Origin: Sciurus carolinensis
Lineage: Eukaryota > Chordata > Mammalia > Rodentia > Sciuridae
Assembly: GCF_902686445.1 (NCBI RefSeq)
Contig: NC_062214.1
Location: forward strand, 41,921,454 to 41,985,453
DNA length: 64,000 bases
Reading direction: 5' to 3'
Shown here: piece by piece, positions 32,990-43,290 of the stretch
How positions within the stretch are numbered: position 1 is the first letter of the stretch
Layout: each line of letters starts with the position of its first letter
The notes under the pieces: generated by a model
Database searches by the model: none
What the model was told of the DNA's origin: nothing
Seen by the model: only the letters and a program-made list of their open reading frames with translations
Made by a program: the position numbers and the translations under genes

Positions 32990-33720
32990 AATGATTTTAT
33001 CACATTAATTAAAGGAGAAAAACCATATGGTTATCTTAATAGATCCAAAAAGCCTGTAATAAAATTCAATATGCATTCATAATGGAAATTACAAAAACAA
33101 ATAGGAGCAGAAACAAGGGGAAAGATACTTTCAAAATAAATGCTATCAAATTATTCCTGAAGGTGAAGTTTAGAATTGTTTCCTTCATTTCAGGAGTGAA
33201 ATAAAGATAGCCATAGTATTCAGTTCTACTTGTATTGTTGATAATCAATACTGTAAGTAAATAAAATTGCATGCAAGAAATGAGAAGAGAGAAACAAAAT
33301 TGTCATTATTTACTAATGATATGATTGTATACATCAAAAAACACTTAATTCACATACTATTATACCTGCAAATTCAGCAAGATTGCTAAATGAACATTGA
33401 TATGCTTCAGAGGCTAACTAGAAAATAATAATAAATCCATCATTGAAGTCAACTAAAATTCTAAGGAGGGAGAAATATTTATCTAACAAAATAAGTACAA
33501 AACCTTTATACAGAGAAATGTAAGATTTTTAATGAAGTACATGCAAAAGAATCTAAATAAGAAATGCATACCATGTTCATAAATAAGATTTTAAAATTGC
33601 AACTACTCTGTGATGAAGCAATTTTATTTCCAGGAATATACTTTAGAGGAATTCTCAGACATGAACACTGAAGATCTTCTCTGGGTAGGAAGGAAATATA
33701 ATCAATAATTGTTCTCAATT
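32990..33720 (+). mobile_element. Old L1 fragment spanning the reverse-transcriptase region
   Basis: AATTAAAGGAGAAAAACCAT-ATGGTTATCTTAATAGATCC begins homology to L1 ORF2 RT. At 33300-33335 the frame reads LSLFTNDMIVYI, where active L1 has the catalytic F-A-D-D motif, so two of its four residues are replaced. Downstream, ATCTAACAAAATAAGTACAAAACCTTTATAC matches the 'INLTKYVQDLY' region and CATACCATGTTCATAAATAA matches the following block. Deletions and stops are present throughout. Confidence 0.75.
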
Positions 33721-34291
33721 TATTTCATCCCTGTTTGTTCCATCCAGGAGCTCTACCTTCCCATATGTGATAATCACCTACATGGCAGCAGTCATTTCAT
33801 ATACTTTTTCTTCTTCCTAAGCCCTTATTAGCACAATGCTGCATTCTCAGGTGATGTGCAGTCAGTACATTTCAATTCTGTTGAAAAATACTTAATACTA
33901 CAATTCATAATGAAAATCAGCAGAGGAAACCTTGTGGAACCAGTTGCTTCCTCACTGCAGTCCTAGCATGGTTTTGCATTGAGAATGTTCAAGGTTTCTT
34001 CTTACCAACAAAACTCTAATTCCAAAATAAGTAATCAGTCACTTAAACAGTGCAGACTGGAATGTGGTGAATTCTGTCAAATGTTTCTCTTGAATGTTTG
34101 GAAACTATAACTTGTCCTAAACATATACACGTAATCTGTTTGACAAAGATAACATTTCAGATTAATCCATTTTAAAAAAATCCTAATTATTTGTTTTCAT
34201 TTGTTTTGGTGATCTAAGACTTATATACAAAGTTTTCTCCCATCCCTGTGGCAGAAAAATAGTATTAGGTCCTCTATGCAGATGAACCTAC
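33721..34291. other. Unique sequence
   Basis: Nothing recognised. Confidence 0.4.
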
Positions 34292-34795
34292 TTGAAAGAG
34301 TTAATTGTCAACTTGATTGTATTAAGATCTGTCAATAATTAAGAGGCTTCTGGGTGTGTCCGTGAGGGCGTGTCTAGGAATGATTGGAATGTGGGATAGT
34401 GAAGTTTGGATGCAACAGAAGTCGGAAGAATAAGGAAGCAGATGCAGGTGCAGATGCAAGCTCCACTCTTCTTATACCAATTCTTGATTGCTGCTTCAAT
34501 CATCTGAAGATATTGAACTCTTGCTTCTTCACTCTTCCAAAGCGGATTCTGTCAGTGATTCTCCAGGTAGTTTCCAGAAGCCTTGGTCTTGGGCTAGGGT
34601 AGCACTGTTGATCCCTTTTGTTCTGGTGCTTCTGCCCCTTGGACTGTATAGCTACTGGTTCTTCCAGCTCTCCAGCTGCCGCCCGCCATTGTGAACTCTC
34701 CAGCTTCTGGTCGTGTAAGCCAATCTAACAAATTCCCTTTTTATAATCATACTTCCTGTTGGTTCTGTTCCTCTAGAGAACCCTGGCTAATACAG
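34292..34795 (+). mobile_element. ERVL/MLT2-like LTR
   Basis: Opens AGTTAATTGTCAACTTGATT-GTATTAAG, has TTCTGGGTGTGTCCGTGAGG near 34350, and closes GGTTCTGTTCCTCTAGAGAA-CCCTGGCTAATACA. Start and end are those of ERVL LTRs in plus orientation. It is followed within 90 bp by a MaLR LTR in the opposite orientation. Confidence 0.8.
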
Positions 34796-34877
34796 TGCCC
34801 AGTGGTCCATCTAACACATTTCTATGCTAATCACATATTCTCACACCCTTGGAAGTGTGTTTTAAAAAGAAGGATAA

Positions 34878-35291
34878 CTGGTCAGCTTTTTTTGCTGCAG
34901 TGGATAAAAGGCCTGACCAGAACAATCATAGAGGAAGAAAAGTTTATTTGAGGGCTCACAATTTCAGAGGTCTCAGTCCATGGACAGCAGGCTCCATTCC
35001 TTAGAGCTTGAGGTGAGGAAGAATATTGTGGCAGAGGTAAGCAGTTCACAAAATGATCAGAAAGCAGAGAGAGAGTCCACTTAGGAGATACAAAATATAT
35101 ACCCCAAAGTCATGCCCACAGGGACCCACATCCTGCCACACCCTACCCACCTTCAGTTACTGTTCAGTTAATCCCATCAGGGGATTAATTCACTGATTGG
35201 GTTAAGGGTTTTATAACTCAATCATTTTTCCTCTAAACTTTCAATGTCTCTCACATGAGCTTTTGGGGAACACCTAATATCTAAACTATAA
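34878..35291 (-). mobile_element. MaLR (MT/MTE-like) LTR
   Basis: GGTCAGCTTTTTTTGCTGCA, GGCTCACAATTTCAGAGGTC-TCAGTCCATGG, CAGGGGATTAATTCACTGAT and CATGAGCTTTTGGGGAACAC. It is closely related to 13284-13739, sharing AAATATATACCCCAAAG and the GGGATTAATTCACTGATTGGG block. Confidence 0.85.
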
Positions 35292-35644
35292 CACTTTTCA
35301 CCAACTTGTCCTCAAGCAATTATAGAGGGAACCAGGTTATAAATGATAAGGATTCAAGAATCAGGCATAACCCACTTGGCAAGGGGAGCTTACACAAATA
35401 GTCAAAGTAATCCATGCAGGTGATCATGGGCACCAGAAATCTAGACAGAGACCCTGGCCTAGTTGTGCAACTAAAATATGGAGTCACTTTACAGAATTGT
35501 AGGTAAAAGGATGGAGATGATTGGTTTTAAGCAAAATGCCAAGATCCCAATTACTGGTTTCATGAGACATGACATAAAGTAGAAGCTAACTTCAGACGAA
35601 TAAAGATAAGAGACCAGTAATTAGATTTAGTATCTCATTCCCCA

Positions 35645-35645
<1 letters not shown>
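35292..35645. other. Unique sequence
   Basis: Nothing recognised. Confidence 0.4.

Positions 35646-35646
<1 letters not shown>

Positions 35647-35680
<34 letters not shown>
35647..35680. repeat. (CA)17 microsatellite
   Basis: Pure CA run with a CA-rich continuation to about 35698. Confidence 0.95.
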
Positions 35681-35682
<2 letters not shown>

Positions 35683-35795
35683 CACACAAACACACACATT
35701 TCAAGCATCTGAAATTCCATCAGTATTTAGTAAATTCTTTGGACTGAGACATTATTTCTGATAAAAAGAAAAACTCCTATTGAAATGAAAATATC

Positions 35796-35978
35796 TTGCC
35801 AGGTACATTAGCGCACACCGGTAATTCCAGTGGCCTGAGACAGGAGGATTACAAGTTCAAAGCCAGCCTCAGCAATTTAGTGAGACCCTGTCTCAAAACT
35901 AAAAAATAAAAAGGGTTGGGGATGTGGCTCAGTGGGTGAGCACCCCTGAGTTCAATCCCCAGTACCAAAAGAAAAAAA
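35796..35978 (+). mobile_element. B1-dID (MEN-like) SINE
   Basis: B1-like half (GCCAGGTACATTAGCGCACA, CAGGAGGATTACAAGTTCAA) shortened by small deletions, then the ID half (GGTTGGGGATGTGGCTCAGT, GAGTTCAATCCCC) and an A-rich tail. Confidence 0.9.
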
Positions 35979-36044
35979 TCTTACCTAGAAGTTAATAAAT
36001 GAAGTCACTAATCATTATGATCACAAACCAAAGGAAAGTAATAT

Positions 36045-36240
36045 TTTACTGAGCATAGTCTGTAATAAAATACTACAGGAAAGTCTTGTTATCCCTTGTT
36101 ATTTTTTATATAAGGAAACTCTGGTCAGAAAAAGAAAAGGTAATTAAATATTGCTAATGACCCCATGGTTGCCAGCTGGGATTCAATCCAGGTCCCTGTA
36201 ACAACAAATTCTTTGCCCTTTCTACCTAGCATGCTGCTTC
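36045..36240 (-). mobile_element. MIR SINE
   Basis: TTATATAAGGAAACTCTGGT, GGTTGCCAGCTGGGATTCAA-TCCAGGTCCCTG and CTTTCTACCTAGCATGCTGC give reverse-complement MIR. Confidence 0.7.
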
Positions 36241-36699
36241 CTTATTAGAATAATGAGAAAGTCCTGAAATTAGCATCGAGGAGGACAATTTTCATGAGGA
36301 GTAAGGAACATACCAACCCAGGGAGCCCCCAATGGTGGATGTGGTAGAGTCTGTGGCACGTCTAGTCTCTGATAAGGGGCGCCGTGGGTGAGACAGGTCC
36401 ATCTCAGGATCTGTGGTGGTTCTGATGTCAAGTTTGTTCATCTCCCAGATTCGCCAGGCAGGTCTTCTTCCAGGACACTTCAGAGCAGCTGTTTAGAGTC
36501 ACTTTGAGACTTTCCTCTTCTTCTGATCTGTATCCCTTCACAATATTTCAGAATCCAGCATCCCTTCTCCATCCCAACCTACTCTGAGGAGGAAGTAGAA
36601 ACCCCACCAGCAGTTTCCTGGCCTGTAGTGTGAATTTATAGAAGCCGTAGGCACCATCTGAGAGTAGAAATTTAAAGAGCTGTTGGTTGCTTCTGGTTC
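36241..36699. other. Unique sequence
   Basis: Nothing recognised. Confidence 0.4.
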
Positions 36700-36900
36700 T
36701 GAGATTAGCATCAAAGGCTAAATAAATAATGTAATGTTCCTAATCAAGAGTCATGCAGATAGCAATTAGAACTGCATTACAGGGATTACTCATGTCGATC
36801 TCTGTACCTGAGATCAAACTCAGCTAATTTGCCTCTCTTATTTTAATTTCATCAATTAGAGAAATAAATTGCCAATAAAAGCTCATCTTTTAAAAGAATT
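36700..36900. promoter_or_regulatory. Candidate conserved noncoding enhancer-like block
   Basis: A repeat-free, AT-rich stretch with many homeodomain-type and related motifs: CATCAAAGG (TCF/LEF-like) at 36709-36717, CAATTAG at 36763-36769 and 36853-36859, GGATTA (OTX/PITX-like) at 36783-36788 and CCAATAAAA near 36872-36880. Such density is typical of developmental enhancers but also arises in AT-rich DNA. Confidence 0.3.
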
Positions 36901-37189
36901 TGTTTTAACCTTTTATAAAGTACTTGGGGAAAAGCACAGAAAAGAGCTTCTTAAGTGACTGCTAATTTATTAAGGTTGAGAGAAAGAGAGAGAGAGCGGG
37001 TAGGAAAAATACTGTTCCAAATAACAGCAGAACCCTGGACCATATGGAGGGAAAAAATGGAATGGAGAAGGGTTTTCTGTGGTCTACTGAAACTAAGAAT
37101 TTCAGCCTGGAATCAAAAACTGAAAATTAGATTTAGAACATAGTAATAAAATGAGCTCACATTAAAGAGTGATCCTTTTAATTCATGCA
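36901..37189. other. Unique sequence
   Basis: Contains a short (GA)n stretch at 36979-36996. Confidence 0.4.
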
Positions 37190-37600
37190 TCCCTCCTGTC
37201 ACTAAGTATTTATTGAACACCTACTATGTGTTAAGTTTTAGGAAGACAGTGATAAGCTCCATGGCCATGGCCCCTGCCTTCATGGAACATGCAGCCTTGT
37301 GGAGTCAGTAGTAACAAGTACACATAGATAAATACAAATTTATTGTGTTAGGAGGAGGCAGTGGGAGGGAGGGCAGCCCTGATGTCCATGCTAGGATGAT
37401 ATAGGTAAGAATGACATATGTGGGAATAGTTAACCTTAAAAGGAGACTAAAATATTGGATTAGTGTTCATCAAATGGAGGAGAGTGGAGAACTCATTTCA
37501 AACAGAAGGAATGGCCTATTAAAAGGCTAGGAGACAGGAAAGACAGAAGGATTCAAAGAAAAGCAGACCACCCAATAGAGTAATTAGTAAGTGCTGAGCT
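37190..37600 (-). mobile_element. L2-like element
   Basis: AGTATTTATTGAACACCTACTATGTGTTAAG, then GCCCCTGCCTTCATGGAACA-TGCAGCC, is the reverse complement of the L2 3' end. Homology fades to the right. Confidence 0.65.
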
Positions 37601-37604
37601 CTGA

Positions 37605-37675
37605 GTTCAGATCAGGCTCCATATGTTAAGCACTCTCAACATTATCTCACTTAATTTAATTATCCCCATTTTATT
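37605..37675 (-). mobile_element. MIR SINE, left part
   Basis: TGTTAAGCACTCTCAACATT-ATCTCACTTAATTTAATTATCCCCATTTTA is the reverse complement of the MIR 3' half. A SINE splits it. The last 18 bases (37658-37675) are one copy of that SINE's target site. Confidence 0.65.
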
Positions 37676-37739
37676 TTATTTATTTATGCATTTATTTTTG
37701 GTACTGGAGTTTGAACCCAGAGGCACTTTACCACTGACC
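37676..37739 (-). mobile_element. B1-dID (MEN-like) SINE, ID-half end (split)
   Basis: TTTTTGGTACTGGAGTTTGA-ACCCAGAGGCACTTTACCACTGACC is the reverse of the ID half. It is cut at 37739/37740 by an LTR and resumes at 38062. Positions 37734-37739 (CTGACC) form the left copy of the LTR's target duplication. Confidence 0.9.
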
Positions 37740-38055
37740 TGTTGGGAGAAATCCTAGTGAATTTCTCAAGTGTGTAAACTTGCAGAGAGGAGTGTTCTGC
37801 TTCTCCTATCTAGGAAAGTTAACAACTGCCTCAAGTTGATCTAGTGTTACCAAGGGAACCTGTATAGGAGCCTGGTGGTCTGATCCCCCGTGGCACATTG
37901 TGATTGGGCAAGAAGCCTATAAAATGTATAGTTGTTCCCGCAATAAACGAGTTTGCAGGCTGCTCACCACAAACCTGCTTCCGCCCAACTCCCAGAGTCT
38001 GGGGGTCTTGACTCTGCATCCTTACCTGTGTCTGAGCTAGCCTGGCACAACCACA
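37740..38055 (+). mobile_element. Solo LTR, class II (ERVK/IAP-like), 316 bp
   Basis: Bounded by TGTTGGGAGAA at the left and CAACCACA at the right, so it has the canonical TG…CA ends. A perfect 6-bp direct repeat, CTGACC, flanks it (37734-37739 and 38056-38061). Inside are a TATA-like CTATAAAATG near 37918 and a poly(A) signal AATAAA at 37942-37947, as expected for U3 and R. The 6-bp duplication and TGTTGGGAG start fit class II (ERVK/IAP-like) LTRs. No internal region remains, so this is a recombined solo LTR. Confidence 0.9.
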
Positions 38056-38216
38056 CTGACCCACACCCCCAGCCCTTTTAATTATATAGTTTGAGACAGG
38101 GTCTCACTAAGTTTCTCAGGGCCTCACTAAGTTGTTGAGGCTGGCCTCAAATTTGTCATCTTCCTCCTCAACCTCCCAAGTAGCTGGGATTACTGGCCTG
38201 CACAATTATGCCCAGT
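38056..38216 (-). mobile_element. B1-dID (MEN-like) SINE, remainder (split)
   Basis: After the second CTGACC the SINE continues with CACACCCCCAGCCCTTTTAA, GAGACAGGGTCTCACTAAGT, GTTGAGGCTGGCCTCAAATT and TAGCTGGGATTACTGGCCTG. A partial tandem repeat of the CACTAAGTT segment is visible (38106 and 38126). Confidence 0.9.
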
Positions 38217-38300
38217 AATTACCCTCATTTTATTGATTTGGCATCATGAGGCTAAGTCATTTGCCTAAGGCTATAGAATTAGTGAGCCTTCCATTTTAGT
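38217..38300 (-). mobile_element. MIR SINE, right part
   Basis: Begins with the second copy of the SINE target site (38217-38234, 16 of 18 bases matching 37658-37675). It then reads GAGGCTAAGTCATTTGCCTA-AGGCTATAGAATTAGTGAGC, the MIR core in reverse. Confidence 0.75.
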
Positions 38301-39429
38301 ACCCATGGATGATACACGATTAGGGGAAAAAAAAATCACTCAAGTTTCTTTTACGTGGGAGGGGTATGCAGTGAGGAAAAGTTGGTGGCATGGGTGGGCT
38401 CACTGAGGCTTCTTCCAGATCCTTAAGCTTTGTGCTCAACACTGTGATCATCTAGACAGACACAGATGATCCCCGATTCCTTTAGCAATGCTCTAGGGCA
38501 AACAGAGTCACCACAATCCAAAAGAAATGTCACACACATCATAAGCAATGGACAAGGGGAGAAACCTGGAGGGGACAGAGCAGGCTGTAATGCAAGACTG
38601 GGAGAAGTGGAATGCTGAGGAAGGTGATGAAAAGGGGAGTGTAGGGAAAGCAGAGCTGGAACGTGGCAGCTGGCTACCCGGGTTGGGCAAAGGAGTGTGC
38701 TGGGCCTCAGCTATCTCCAAGGAACTGGATTTGAGTGACCAGGAAGACCAAACCACTGTGACAAGACAGAAGCCCAAAGGAGAAAGCTGTTTATCTGCAT
38801 GATGTAGGCTAGGTGAAAGGTCATGTATGTGGTTGCCAACATGAGCCCAGGGTCTCCAACTGTGGTGTCCATGGTGCTCCTTGGCATAGACCAGGCCTGT
38901 GTATATCCCAGTCGCCTTGCTGTCATCCCATACTGTGGACCTGTCACACTGTTCCTTTACATACAAGATCAAGGCAAGTCTCAGTGGATGCCCCAGGTCC
39001 AGGTGGCCTCGTGTTTGTGGAAGCCTAGAGGGTCAACATTCAGGCCTCCCTGTGCCTTGAATATTTCTCCCTTATGACGTGCTAAGCATCCTTGATCTGA
39101 AATTCTTTCTAGGTGTCTTGGTCTTCTCAGTCAGACTGAGACTCGTTAAAAGCATGAATGGTCTCACATCCTCTCATGGTTTATTTCCCCCACTTTGGGG
39201 CATGACTCTGGGAACTTGTCGACTAGAACCCACAAAGATACCTGAGAAGACTTCTTTTTCTTCGAAGTTGTCACCCATTACCCTGTGAAGAGAGTGAATG
39301 CTGGGAGAAAATATAAAACAAAAAATTGCAGTTTGAAAATCCTACTTCTGGAAGGAACTTCCCTCCCTAATCATCCCGTCAGATGACTTGATTATATAGG
39401 AGTCAAAATTTAAGTCCTCAACCCAGGGA
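38301..39429. other. Unique sequence with overlapping chance frames
   Basis: The most GC-rich unique block of the window. Frames of up to 154 codons overlap on both strands (38508-38972 minus, 38823-39077 plus), which is more typical of chance than of a gene. No domain, signal peptide or splice structure recognised. Confidence 0.4.
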
Positions 39430-39431
39430 TG

Positions 39432-39684
39432 AATTATCAGTTATGGTTTGGACCTGGAATATCCCCCAAAGCTCATATGATCAGATGTAGGGCTTTGGGG
39501 AAGTGATTGGATCATGAGGGCTCCAACTTCATCTATGGATTAATCCACTGATGTCTAAATGAACTACCAAGAGGTAGGACAAAATTAGAGGAGGTAGGTC
39601 ACTGGAGGTGTGCACTAGAAGGGTTTGTCTTCTCTCCAGCCTGTCAGGTATTTTGGTCGTAGCAAGGAAAAACTAATATATCAT
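39432..39684 (+). mobile_element. MaLR (MT-like) LTR, internally deleted
   Basis: TTATGGTTTGGACCTGGAAT-ATCCCCCAAAGCTCATATGA, TGATTGGATCATGAGGGCTC and, near the end, CAGGTATTTTGGTCGTAGCA-AGGAAAAACTAATA. The middle pyrimidine-rich segment is largely missing. It carries one TGGATTAATCCACTGA block (39536-39551), also found duplicated in the copy at 57985-58468. Confidence 0.8.
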
Positions 39685-42600
39685 CTAGGATGACACAGTT
39701 GGGATGAAGAATCTAACATTCAGAACTCGGTATTAACCCTACCGCCACCTCACAGATATTATCGGTGAAGTGTTCTTTCAAAGCTTATCCCTACCTTTCA
39801 TTGTGATTTTTCACCATGATGTCTTAGAAGACCAAAGTGCCTAAGGCTTAAGTTGGAGGGTCTATGAGAGGACAAGTGGCCAAGAGCACATCCTCCAAGC
39901 CTGCTGCTGCTTCGACCTTCCCTGGTTCACTAGGAGTCTATACTTATGCATAGAGTTATGAGTTAATGACTGCTTCCTACCCAGAGTGCAGGCACCATGA
40001 AGGTTAAAGAGTAGGTCTGGGTTGTTGGGTTTTTATCTATGACTGTGGCAGTTCACTTGGCACATGAGAGACAACAAAATAACACAATTTGCATGTTTGA
40101 ATAAGTACACAGACAGATGTCTTTCCCAATCTTCAATCTAGTAAACCTATTATGCCTTTGGGAATTCCAAGCTTCTGGACCTTTTCTCAACCTATGACCT
40201 CTATGATCTAAACATCTAGGTAAAGAGAAACTGGTTAGATCAAGTGCTGGAAGGACTGGTGTAGATTGGATTAATTTAGTACTTATTCCTTTTCCTTTTT
40301 TGTCTAAAGCAGTCAGAACTAGGTAGTTTCTTTTCATCTCAGGTCTTGTGAAGAAACAACATGCATTATTTAAAGAGCAACAGCAAAAATAAACCCCTGT
40401 AAATATTGCACATCTATTTGCAAGTAGAAGATTAATACAATAATAATGCCTCAGATATGAAAAACAGTGAAATGCAAACCTGACGGGAAGAAATTGCCTT
40501 CCTTCTTGGAGAAGAGTCACAGGAGACTGGAGAGCAAATTATTTTCTTAGCTTTGGGTCCTTGAGGGCATCAAAGCTTCCTAAAAAGGATTATGTATCAT
40601 GGAAAGTGTTAATGTACCTTATTATTCCATTTCTCTCTGATGAATTCTTTGGAATCAATAAAGGTGCTTAACAGTAAAGAATTTCATTAGGCTGCACTGC
40701 AATACCAGGAATCTCTTACATTTATATAATACCTATCTTCAGCAAGTTCTCTTGAAGCAATCATAGAGGATAAATAGGTTCTCCTGCTGTGTAAACCCAG
40801 TGAATCATGTCAATTTAGGATGTTTTTCTCCTTTTGGACTCACTGAGCTGGGGGTAGAGTTTATTCAAGTTTTCTGTATGTTGCCTTGCCATTTGTATGT
40901 TCTTAAAACATGTAATTCCATTAATTATGAGTCCTGAAAGATGTGCATAGTGGGTGTATAACTAGGACTCTTTGGTGAAGAACTTGACTTAATATTTAGC
41001 TGGGAAGATGAGAAAGGGAGGTGGAGAAAATTGAATAACTGCAAAGCAAGAGTGCAAACAGTCCCAATGCAGCCAACCCTTTGAACAATCATGTCAGGAA
41101 TTTGTGAAGCTGGAATAGCTGAGAGTTCAGGGTAGGTCATTTCCCACTGGGGCTGGTATATTCTGAGAAGAAAAGAGCTGACTCTGAGGGGAAGAAATCT
41201 GGTTGGCAGAAGTGAGCACTGAGACTATCCCAGAAGACTCCAAGAGTGATGCTGTATTTGTATCGATTATGTATTTCTTGCATGATTTGTCTGCTTCAAA
41301 TTCATTCATGAACACAATGATCAATGATGAAGATTAAAAACCTAAATTCATATCATCAGATAAAGGAAAGGACATGAAGGTCAATGTTCTACCAATGCTG
41401 GGGTACCAAATTGAGTCACTGAAGTACCTGATATACACATTTTTTTGCCCCTTAACTATTTTGTAAACCATGTAGCCACTGAACTTCCTGTAACTATAAT
41501 TATTTCTCTGTGATTTATCCATTCTTTGATCTCTTAATTATTAGGGTCTTTTGATAAAAACTACCTGCTCCAACATAACATTTAGCAAAAAATACTTCTG
41601 TGAGTCTTACTAATAATATATAGCTAGAAAAAAGTACAGAATCTTTCATTTGTAAAGCTGAACCACCTATAACTCAAATCCTTCCATATATTTGTGATCA
41701 TTTAGCAAAACTTATAATAAAAACTCACTTCTCTGAAACCCTAGGTGGTGCAGAGTGTTATGAGAAATATCACAGCCCTGAATCAAGCTTATTAGCTGGA
41801 ACTCTATGTAAGCATACATCAGAGGGAAAAAAAAAGAGCCAATTATAAAATGACACCATCCACACAAACTGACAGGGGCAGCTTGGTAGGGGCAAAGGAA
41901 GACAAATAGTTTGGGTCAACCCATGCATGTCCATTCAACATTTTGAATTTTCTTTGCTTATCAACACTGGGCTTCCTTCCTGAGAATGTACATGTTTAGA
42001 GAAAAACAGTACATGTGATTAATTTTAGAGTGATTTTTTTCCCTCTCAAATGCAATGAAATTCTTTAGCTGTGCAATAAAAGTGCAGCAACTATCCTGGT
42101 GGCATTTCTAGTTTCTGTTCTATGTGACGGGGACAGGCTTCTCTGAACCGATCTTATTCCAGTATATTCTACCTTGGATCTTCTTGTCTTGTTTTTCACC
42201 TCTGCACCTGCCAGCATATCAGTCATTTTCCTCAAGTTAATAGAAAGATTATAGCAGACTCTATCAGGAAACTTCTATGGCTTGATAAGCACCCCCTCTT
42301 CCACCTCCATACTAATTAATTTCAGTTCTAATCACTGTATTCTTTATGTGAAAGAAAACATCTAAATTTGTTCCTCATAATCTTTGTCTACCTTCAGATT
42401 CCTAAAAATACCTCAAAATATGCATAAACATAAGGTTCTGAGCAGCAGTCTTTATCTCTTAACCCTTAGCATTTTTCAACTTGAAAACTTCATTGTTAGA
42501 GAAATCAGATGCAAAACATTCTCCTTTTAGAAAAAAAATTCCCATAACTTTGTGATATTGCTTATTCAAGGTAGATTTTCTTATTTTGGGTTTCAGATCA

Positions 42601-42841
42601 TATTAATTGCACTATTTGTTTCTTTTCCCTTTGAGATCCTGTTTTTGTCTGTTTTTGGTGTCTCCTGAATACATTTCCTACTTTCTAGCAGTAAAACTTT
42701 GATGATGAATAGAATCTTAACTTTACCAGATGTCAAGGAACTGATGTCTAAATTTTGTTTGTTAATAGCCATAGGCTATTTTAGTAGGAAAAAAGTTGCC
42801 AACATCATATTAGAAAAGAAGTAATTGAGGGGTTTGCCCAT
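39685..42841. other. Long unique stretch, no gene seen
   Basis: About 3.1 kb with no repeat I can name. The longest frame is 155 codons on the minus strand (40053-40520) without recognisable motif. A noncoding function cannot be excluded. Confidence 0.4.
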
Positions 42842-42856
42842 CAAAGTTCTAGGGAA

Positions 42857-42965
42857 GGGCTGGGGATATAGCTCAGTTGGTAGAGTGCCTGCCTCGAAAG
42901 CACAAGGCCCTGGGTTCAATCCCCAGCACTACAAAAAAATTTTAAAAAGAAAAAAAAAAAAAAAA
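42857..42965 (+). mobile_element. Young-looking ID SINE with target duplication
   Basis: GGGCTGGGGATATAGCTCAG-TTGGTAGAGTGCCTGCC, CAAGGCCCTGGGTTCAATCC-CCAGCACTAC, then an A-rich tail. The A-box (TAGCTCAGTTG) and B-box (GGTTCAATCC) both match Pol III consensus. Flanks CAAAGTTCTAGGGAA (42842-42856) and CAAAGTTTTAGGGAA (42966-42980) differ at one base of 15, a clear target duplication. It resembles BC1-type ID sequence. Confidence 0.95.
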
Positions 42966-43139
42966 CAAAGTTTTAGGGAAACTTGTCACTGGTTATCTAA
43001 ATGCTTGGACTTTGTATTGTCAAAGGAAAGTCTCAAGAAAGTTCTATGGCTACCTGTATGACCTTTCTAGAAATGCTAAACATGACTTTAATTAATCTTT
43101 CTACTTCTTAAATAAAACACTGGGGAAGCATCTCGGTTG

Positions 43140-43290
43140 TGATTTTGAGTGCCTCGGTGGGAAGAGCTCTGGGTAGGAAGTCAGGGAATCTGAATTCTAG
43201 TTGGCTTACCATCAACGCAGGCATTTGACCTTAGACTCCTTTGTCACCTTTCTGTGGTTTGACATCTTCATTTGTGGAATGAGAATTTTA
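43140..43290 (+). mobile_element. MIR SINE
   Basis: GGGTAGGAAGTCAGGGAATC-TGAATTCTAGTTGGC, GGCATTTGACCTTAGACTCC and CATCTTCATTTGTGGAATGA follow the MIR core in plus orientation. Confidence 0.65.

Noticed and set aside
38508..39077. Overlapping frames on both strands (up to 154 codons) in a GC-richer block
   Set aside because: Frames on opposite strands and in several registers point to low stop density, not a gene. A search of the translations against vertebrate proteins would settle it.
40053..40520. 155-codon minus-strand frame
   Set aside because: No domain, signal peptide, coding bias or splice context recognised. A frame of this size is expected by chance in 64 kb.
42857..42940. tRNA gene
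   Set aside because: The A- and B-boxes belong to an ID SINE. The sequence does not fold into a cloverleaf with an acceptor stem I can pair, and it carries an A-rich tail and target duplication.
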